Source: Cytidiella melzeri
Lineage: Eukaryota; Basidiomycota; Agaricomycetes; Polyporales; Irpicaceae
Assembly (NCBI GenBank): GCA_022592445.1
Contig: JABYQR010000027.1
Span: 62,001-126,000, forward strand
DNA length: 64,000 nucleotides
Reading direction: 5' to 3'
Position 1 is the first letter of the stretch. Every line of letters begins with the position of its first letter. Shown one piece after another: positions 58,145 to 64,000 of the stretch. Below the pieces are notes generated by a model. The model made no database searches and had not been told where the DNA came from. It worked only from the letters and a program-made list of their open reading frames with translations. The position numbers and the translations under genes were made by a program.

Positions 58145-59133
58145 ATGGGTAGGGTTATCAGGGCACAGAGGCGTTCTCATGCTATCGTACGTTCGAACAA
58201 CCTATGGCAGGAAGCTTTTATGCCTAACCTACACTGTGAAATGTTGTAGTTCAAGGCGCATACCCATCACAACAAGGCACCTGCACAATTCCGCGCCCTT
58301 GACTTTGCAGAACGCAATGGGTACATCCGCGGTATTGTGAAGGAGATCATCCACGATGCTGGCCGGTGTGTTTGATAAACTTGACGGGTTATTGCACATG
58401 TTTGACGGGTTATTTCAGTGGAGCTCCCCTTGCCCGTGTCGTCTTCCGTGACCCATACCGCTACAAGCTTCGCAAAGAGACTTTCATTGCCACTGAGGGT
58501 CTCCATACCGGTGCCTTTGTCTACTGTGGCAAGAAGGCTACCCTTGCTGTTGGCAATGTCCTCCCCCTTGCACAATGCCCTGAAGGGACCATCGTATCAA
58601 ACATTGAAGAGAAGGTCGGAGATCGTGGTGCCCTTGCCAGGACATCCGGCAACTACGCTACTATCATCGGCCACTCACCAGATGACAATAAGACCCGTAT
58701 TCGTCTCCCCAGTGGCTCCAAGAAGACCGTCTCTGGAAGTTGCCGCGCAACGGTCGGTATTGTTGCCGGTGGTGGACGTATCGACAAGCCTTTGCTCAAG
58801 GCTGGCCGTGCATTCCACAAGTACAAGGCCAAGCGCTACAAGTGCGTAACTCTGCAGGCCATTTTGTGTACCTTGACTGACTGTTTTGCAGCTGGCCCCG
58901 CACTCGTGGTGTTGCCATGAACCCTGTTGACCATCCTCACGGTGGTGGTAACCACCAGCATATCGGAAAGGCCTCGACAATTTCTCGCCAAGCCGTCCCC
59001 GGTCAGAAAGTCGGTCTCATCGCCGCTCGTCGGGTACGTAGAGATCATCTTCCTGTCCTGCTTGCATGTCTCAGTCTTACGTCGTCTACAGACTGGTCTT
59101 CTGCGCGGTACCGTGAAGGTCAAGGAGGTTTGA
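58145..59133 (+). CDS. RPL2: 60S ribosomal protein L2/L8 (uL2)
   Basis: Five exons. Exon 1 encodes [14 protein letters not shown], then [25 protein letters not shown] and [14 protein letters not shown]. The large exon (about 58419-58841) includes [16 protein letters not shown] and [17 protein letters not shown]. After the next intron [21 protein letters not shown] appears, the most conserved part of uL2, near the peptidyl transferase centre. The last exon ends [13 protein letters not shown] at TGA 59131-59133. Introns start at 58187, near 58365, 58842 and 59036. The intron near 58365 contains a direct duplication of ttgacgggttat. This is an essential 60S subunit protein, expected to be strongly expressed. 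Confidence 0.95.
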
Positions 59134-59385
59134 GCGTAGTCGTTGCTGTCATTCACATTTGTTTTTTATGCCGCTTTACCTCATTGTACTTGACACAAAA
59201 AGCTCTAAATGCATACGCTTGCATTATGCGTCATGATCCATGCGCTGACACGACGGACTTGTGTGGCGTGACTGATTGAGACATTTGCACAGGCATACTG
59301 GTACAGCGTTTGTATATTTTTATCTGTCGCACTAATACATTACGGAAGACTAGCCCCCTCGGGCGGATTTGTTTCACCGACGCCT

Positions 59386-61892
59386 CTACTTGCTAGCGTC
59401 GTCTATTTCCTTTCGCCACCTCCTCTGGATTTCAATACTCTCACGGAAGATCTTGTATTTGGCTTCGAGGAGTCTCTTCTCCTTCTTGCTAGCAGCGGGT
59501 GCAATGAGTGTCCCTGGCGGTGTCATGTCGACCTAACCAGAAGTATGAAACATTCAGTGATTACTTCTCAAAGAACTCGAATACCCGAACCGTCCTCAGG
59601 GATACGATAGTTTTACTCACCATGATCTTCCACCTCGCCTCACTCTGCGTCTGCGAATCGGTCTGATGATGATGGCTGCCAGACTGTAATTCCGCCGCGA
59701 ACCGTCCGAGCATGGCGGCTCCGAGCACTACGGCGGCGCTGCTACTGGCGGGAAGCACGACGGGCATGTTGCACGTGTCGGCGAAGAGCTGCATGAGGGG
59801 GATGTTCTTTGCCTGGCCGCCGGACATGTAGATGGACTGGATGGCGTGTCCTTTGGCGTTCATCTCGTCGACGATGTGTCGTGTTTGGAGTGCAATGCCT
59901 TCGAGGGTCAGGTTAAATTTGCGTGCGAGGTCCCCGAGGCCGTCATCCTGCGAATTGGATTAGTTGATTGGCTTTGGGACGTCTAGGAGAGAGAGGGAAA
60001 CAACAGGGGGAAATTTGTCTCACCAATGTGAGGCCGACGATGGAACCGCGCATGCGCGGATCAGCGATTGGCGAGCGGTTTCCTGCGTGAATCCGTTCGG
60101 AGGTTGCGATCGGGATGGGTTAATAATCTTTCATGCGTTGCTTTGCGGCAAACAAGAATTCTTACCGTGTAGATCCGGATAAAAATGCATGTCCTTGGTG
60201 AGCTCAGTGAAGCTTTCGGCCCCGTTTTCTTTGCGCAGCTTTTCCAGTTCATCGTGCAACACTAGAGCCGCGGCGCGTCAATTATGATGCGATTTAAGGA
60301 CATGAATGAACGCGCCATTATGTATGCTGACTTGCTGCTGCTCCGCGAGCTCGGTCAATTTCGGATACGCGGGGTGCGTCTTTATCATAAAGTCAATGAG
60401 CTGCACAAATGTGACTCCTGTCAGCACAAGACCGCTGTTGTCGTCAGCTAGATGCTGCTTACCTGGCCGGTAGACGACTGGCCACCTTCGTTCATCCACC
60501 ATCCGGGGAACACTGGATCCTAGGTAGTCTTTGAGCAACGAATGTAACACGATCATTCAATGACTGTTACATACTTTGTAAGGGCCCCAGACGCCGTTCA
60601 CGAAGACACCTTCTGGGCTCTAGAATTGAAGGTTATATAAGTATCAGAACGGGGTTGATAGCTGCAATTTTTTGGAGCGCATGTCCTCGTCCTCGGGTAT
60701 GGCGTACTATATCCCTAAATATCGTAACCCACCTGAACTATGTGACACGTACTCGTCCCAGCACACGCCGCCAGTCTGTGCCTTGACTCGTCAAGGTTAG
60801 GGACGTACTCGGAGAGCTTGTCGCCCTCCTTGTACCTCGCCGCGATCGTTCCGAGCCACCCTGCGTAGCTAATTCGGGAGAAAGCATCGTCAGCGTGAGG
60901 AAACCATGTAACCTTGCCAACAAACGCCTTTTTTTTGTTCTCCTCCGAGGAAAAAGAGTGCAGATTGAGGAACTGAAAGGACTCACGCATCAATAACCGC
61001 GCTTCCGACGGGCGTGCCTTCGAGCAGCCCGAGGTCCTCGGCAGCCTGCTTTGACAAGCCTTTCCCGACGGGAAGTCCGGCTGTGGCCACTTGGCCGTCT
61101 ACGCCACCCAGCTGCCTATAATTGTTCTCTACAAACTCGCCGAGGCCAATCTTGTGGAAGAAATCAGGTTGCCAGCCCGAGTTGGGAACGTAGGAACATT
61201 TGCAGGTGAGGGAGCACGTGGACCGCAGGTTGTTGCCTGTGGCGCGGTAAGTGAGGAAGTCCGGGAGGTCGAAGAATTGGCAGCGGGCGAAGAGCTCGGG
61301 TTTCATGCGCCGTTTCAGCCAAAGTGTCTTTGGGATCTCCATCTCGAGCTGCAAGAACGTAGCATCCGCCCATGAAAAATCATCAGACACCAATAGATGG
61401 ATTGTTAGAACACAACATGACGGTGGCAGTGAAGAACCCAAGGATACACACGCTCATGACGCCTCCGACATAATCGAGCACAACGTTTCCTGTGCTGTTG
61501 ATCAACTCTGCCTCCTCCTCAGCGCGGTGATCTGCCCACAACACGATGTTGCGCTCTCCAACCTGCCCGAGCTGATCTCCCTTTGTGACCGTGATCGGGT
61601 TCATGTCAAAGTCGGACACAGCCAACGAGCACGTCGCATCGAATCCAAGGCCTTTCACGTCCAATGGCGACACCTTGGCGTCGGCGAGGACAGCCTTGAC
61701 GGTCTTGGAGATGGCGTTCCAGATGTCGGTTGTGGACTGCTCGAAGATCCGGTGGTCCTGCGGGTCGCGCCATGTTTGAGTCTCGACAGTCGACGATGCG
61801 ACAAGAGTCCCATCTTGTTTTACGAGCGCTGCACGTGCGGACCCTGTCCCGACGTCGACGCCAATGTAGTACGCGTTTTGGCCGCTGCTCAT
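59386..61892 (-). CDS. FGGY-family carbohydrate kinase, D-ribulokinase type (YDR109C-like)
   Basis: Starts MSSGQNAYYIGVDVGTGSAR, the FGGY phosphate-1 loop. It then shows GLGFDATCSLAV, NIVLWADHRAEEEA and PKTLWLKRRMKPELF. Later exons hold GLPVGKGLSKQAAEDLGLLE, TPVGSAVIDA, GWLGTIAARYKEG, CAGTSTCHIVQ, FPGWWMNEGGQSSTG and DLHGNRSPIADPRMRG. The ATP-binding SGGQAKNIPLMQLFADTC and ATP-site VLGAAMLGRFA follow. The C-terminus ends KEIDDASK (stop at 59386-59388). The layout matches eukaryotic FGGY D-ribulokinase (yeast Ydr109c, human FGGY), which phosphorylates D-ribulose and related pentuloses, probably as metabolite repair. About eight short introns. The last exon group near 59390-59640 is short. Confidence 0.88.
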
Positions 61893-62592
61893 CGTTTGTT
61901 TGTTTCAGAGAGACGAGTGATCGATGATTGTCACGCCGAGCTGAGCCACAGGATTCCGCCCGGTCCGGACATGGGCCCTCTCCATTAGGGAATCCATCCC
62001 GCGACTCCGCCCAATCTGATCCGTGGGTTTATGGCCAGCTTGACACCGGTGTGCGGTCAGGTTGGACGAAAAATCGGACAATCAGCGGTCTGTTCGGCGA
62101 CCACGCATCCAAAACCCGACCCCAAACCGGACACTGAAATGGACCGCATGAATAAATCCATTACTTTACCGTAAAAAGTGATAGCAACGGCGAAACTATT
62201 ATTAACGACAATACGGGCGCATTGTAGCAGGGTTTCTATATGGGGAGACTACTGGAGTGGTTGCATGTGCGAAGAGATAATGGAGTCGATGAGTGTGGGT
62301 ATGGAGATGCTTGAAGAATGTGGTGCGATGGATGGATGTGATGATAGATGTTCAGTATACTACAAACAGAACAGAAAAATGAATGCGAGTCATGCAGGTG
62401 GGTGGAATGTAAACGCGCATGTGGATCGTTGAGGATGCTGGTCATAAGGACAGAGAAACTATACAAAGTCCCAGAAACGTGAAAGAACAAACCCGAGAAG
62501 GAAAAGGCGACCGAAATATCGCGACTATCAAGACCAGTATCCAAGAAGATCGAAAAGGCTCAAATGAATGATAGAAGAAAGGACCGCCCCCC
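61893..62592. other. Intergenic region between FGGY kinase and Pcl-type cyclin
   Basis: About 700 bases. It holds the kinase promoter and the cyclin 3' flank. No gene, repeat or RNA is supported. Confidence 0.45.
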
Positions 62593-63899
62593 CTAGAACG
62601 CGTACACAGCCGTGTTCTCGAACGATGGAGGCATGGTTGCCACCTGTTCTCGGTGCGGATACCAGTCCGCTCCTAGTGTAAAGTGCCCAATCTTGTCCGC
62701 ATAATGTGACTGGGGCTGCCTCGCCTTCTGAGGTGAATGACCAGAGCTGAGCGGCTTGATTTCGGTGGCACTGCGTGGGAGTGCGAGGCTGTTCGAGTCC
62801 AGCTCCTGCAACAACCCCATATGCAGCGGAGGCGAGATCCTCATCAAACCATCACCGAGGTCCTTCCCGGCCAGGGGAATGTGCGATAGGCTCCCTCGGA
62901 TCAGCTGGCGCGCACCAAATGCGTGTAACGGAGCATCGGCAGTTGTGTCGTACTTGTTATCCGAGTCCACAATGGCGTAAGGAATTGTATGGGACGCCGA
63001 ATAATATCCCCGCTTCGCTTCTGACCCTGTGGGTGTCATTGAATGCGGGTGGGGGTCCGGCGGAGTCAGCAGCTGAGGCGAATCCAACGGAGAGACTGAG
63101 CTGGGAGACCTGCGTGTAACCAGCCTGCGGACGTGGCACTGTGTAGAGGAAGGACGCTGAGATGATTGGTATGGCCTGTACCGCGAAGCCGCAGCACGAT
63201 GCTGATGTGGCGCATACTGGGTGAGCATCTGAAGGGCGGCAAACTCTTTAAACTTGATGACAAGAGGTAGACAGTGTGCGATGAGCTGTTCTTCGGTAAC
63301 CGACAGATCGTACTGAAGGACCTGGAGAAACTCGCGCTCGGCCTTGACGACATCCCGTGCCGTAAAAACATCTGACGAAATTGACCAAGCCTTTGTGCTG
63401 AGAATGTCATCGTTCGTGTACTACGGAAAACAATGACCTGCAGGTCAGCTAAGGATATGAGCACACGAGTGAAAGAGAACGCGCCTTATTCGCCAGGATC
63501 ATTGCTCCGACCAGAGCCCGCTCGCATGCCCAGAAGCCGACGGACACCCGCAAGTTTTTACGCGAGCGTTCTAGGTAGGCGAGGGCGACAAGGACGGTGG
63601 CAGTGGGCACCCGATTCTTTGTGAGCACGTTTTGGACAAAGGGGCGCAAGAATGGGGTTTTGAGACTGCTGCGCTGCCGACCCTCTTGCCAGCTACGATC
63701 GAGTGCCAATGAGACGGTGTCGACGAGACGGTCGACGACATAGTCTGTGAAGGGGAAATTAGGGAGTAGAAAAATGAAGTAAACAATAGTGTTTACCAAA
63801 CAATGGTGACGAAACAGGCAACCTCAGTAGCTGCTGCAGAGGCGTGCTGAGGGTGGGCGAGGAGAGCCACTGCTGTGGAAGGAACACTGGCTTAGCCAT
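62593..63899 (-). CDS. Second Pho80/Pcl-family cyclin
   Basis: Starts MAKPVFLPQQWLSSPTLSTP at 63899. After an intron the cyclin box reads DYVVDRLVDTVSLALDRSW, PFVQNVLTKNRVPTATVLVALAYLER and ACERALVGAMILANK, then YTNDDILSTKAWS, FLQVLQYDLSV and TEEQLIAHC across a further intron. A His/Pro/Ser-rich C-terminal part ends SFENTAVYAF. The pattern FLxxLxxDLSV with EEQLIAH is of the Pcl1/2 type, more G1-like than the 40765-42172 cyclin. A minus-strand TATATAAC at about 63954-63961 lies some 55 bases upstream. Which kinase it pairs with is unknown. Confidence 0.82.
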
Positions 63900-64000
63900 G
63901 GGAGCCGACTGAGGGAGAGAGGAGACGGGAGGCGGACCAGCGAAGGGCGATGAGTTATATAGTGAGCGGTGGAGGGGGAATGGCCGAGTGGAATGGAAAA
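63900..64000 (-). promoter_or_regulatory. Promoter of the second Pcl-type cyclin
   Basis: Minus-strand TATA-like element ctatataac at 63954-63962, some 55 bases before the ATG. The upstream gene lies beyond the window. Confidence 0.5.

Noticed and set aside
62771..62810. tRNA B-box-like gttcgagtcc
   Set aside because: It lies inside the cyclin coding sequence, and no cloverleaf can be built around it.

Overview
The window reads as nuclear DNA of a filamentous basidiomycete, most likely a mushroom-forming Agaricomycete. Genes are close together on both strands. Most are cut by many short GT-AG introns of about 50-60 nt, promoters are short, and some carry a TATA box. Gene content is fungal: a Ppn1/PNUTS-like phosphatase regulator, RAD16, RCF2, TAD2, FLX1, CBP80, YEA4, RPL2, an SS18-like SWI/SNF subunit, and two Pho80/Pcl-type cyclins. 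I could not fix the species.

Layout. 1-9 kb: an LDB/SEUSS-type regulator cut off at the window start (+), PNUTS/Ppn1 (-), an HMG-box protein (+) and a WW/glycine-zipper protein with a GC-AG intron (+). 9.2-14.8 kb: two large multidomain sugar-handling genes diverge from a 337-bp promoter. One joins a methyltransferase to a GT8 glycosyltransferase. The other joins a GDP-mannose 3,5-epimerase-like domain to a GT-like domain and a membrane-anchored GT2 domain. This pair is the strongest candidate for an undescribed pathway. 15-45 kb: conserved housekeeping genes: RAD16, RCF2, an AKTIP/FTS-like E2 variant, a cytochrome b5-acyl-CoA dehydrogenase fusion, TAD2, FLX1, prolyl oligopeptidase, mitochondrial IF-3, a PPR-like protein, CBP80, a UDP-GlcNAc transporter, a Pcl cyclin, an SH3 protein and a small secreted protein.

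45.5-52.6 kb is a repeat island. It holds a Copia-type LTR with a half-tRNA-iMet primer site, an orphan two-ORF unit with a slippery G run, tandem repeats, and a 5'-truncated LINE. The LINE's RNase H domain is split by a solo LTR with a clean 5-bp target duplication (CATAC). 52.8-64 kb returns to genes: an SSXT-domain SWI/SNF subunit, a 2.4-kb stretch with no gene I can support, ribosomal protein RPL2/uL2, an FGGY D-ribulokinase and a second Pcl cyclin.

All exon structures were read by eye from splice signals and frame continuity. Gene ends are more secure than starts, and family assignments come from recognised motifs rather than searches.
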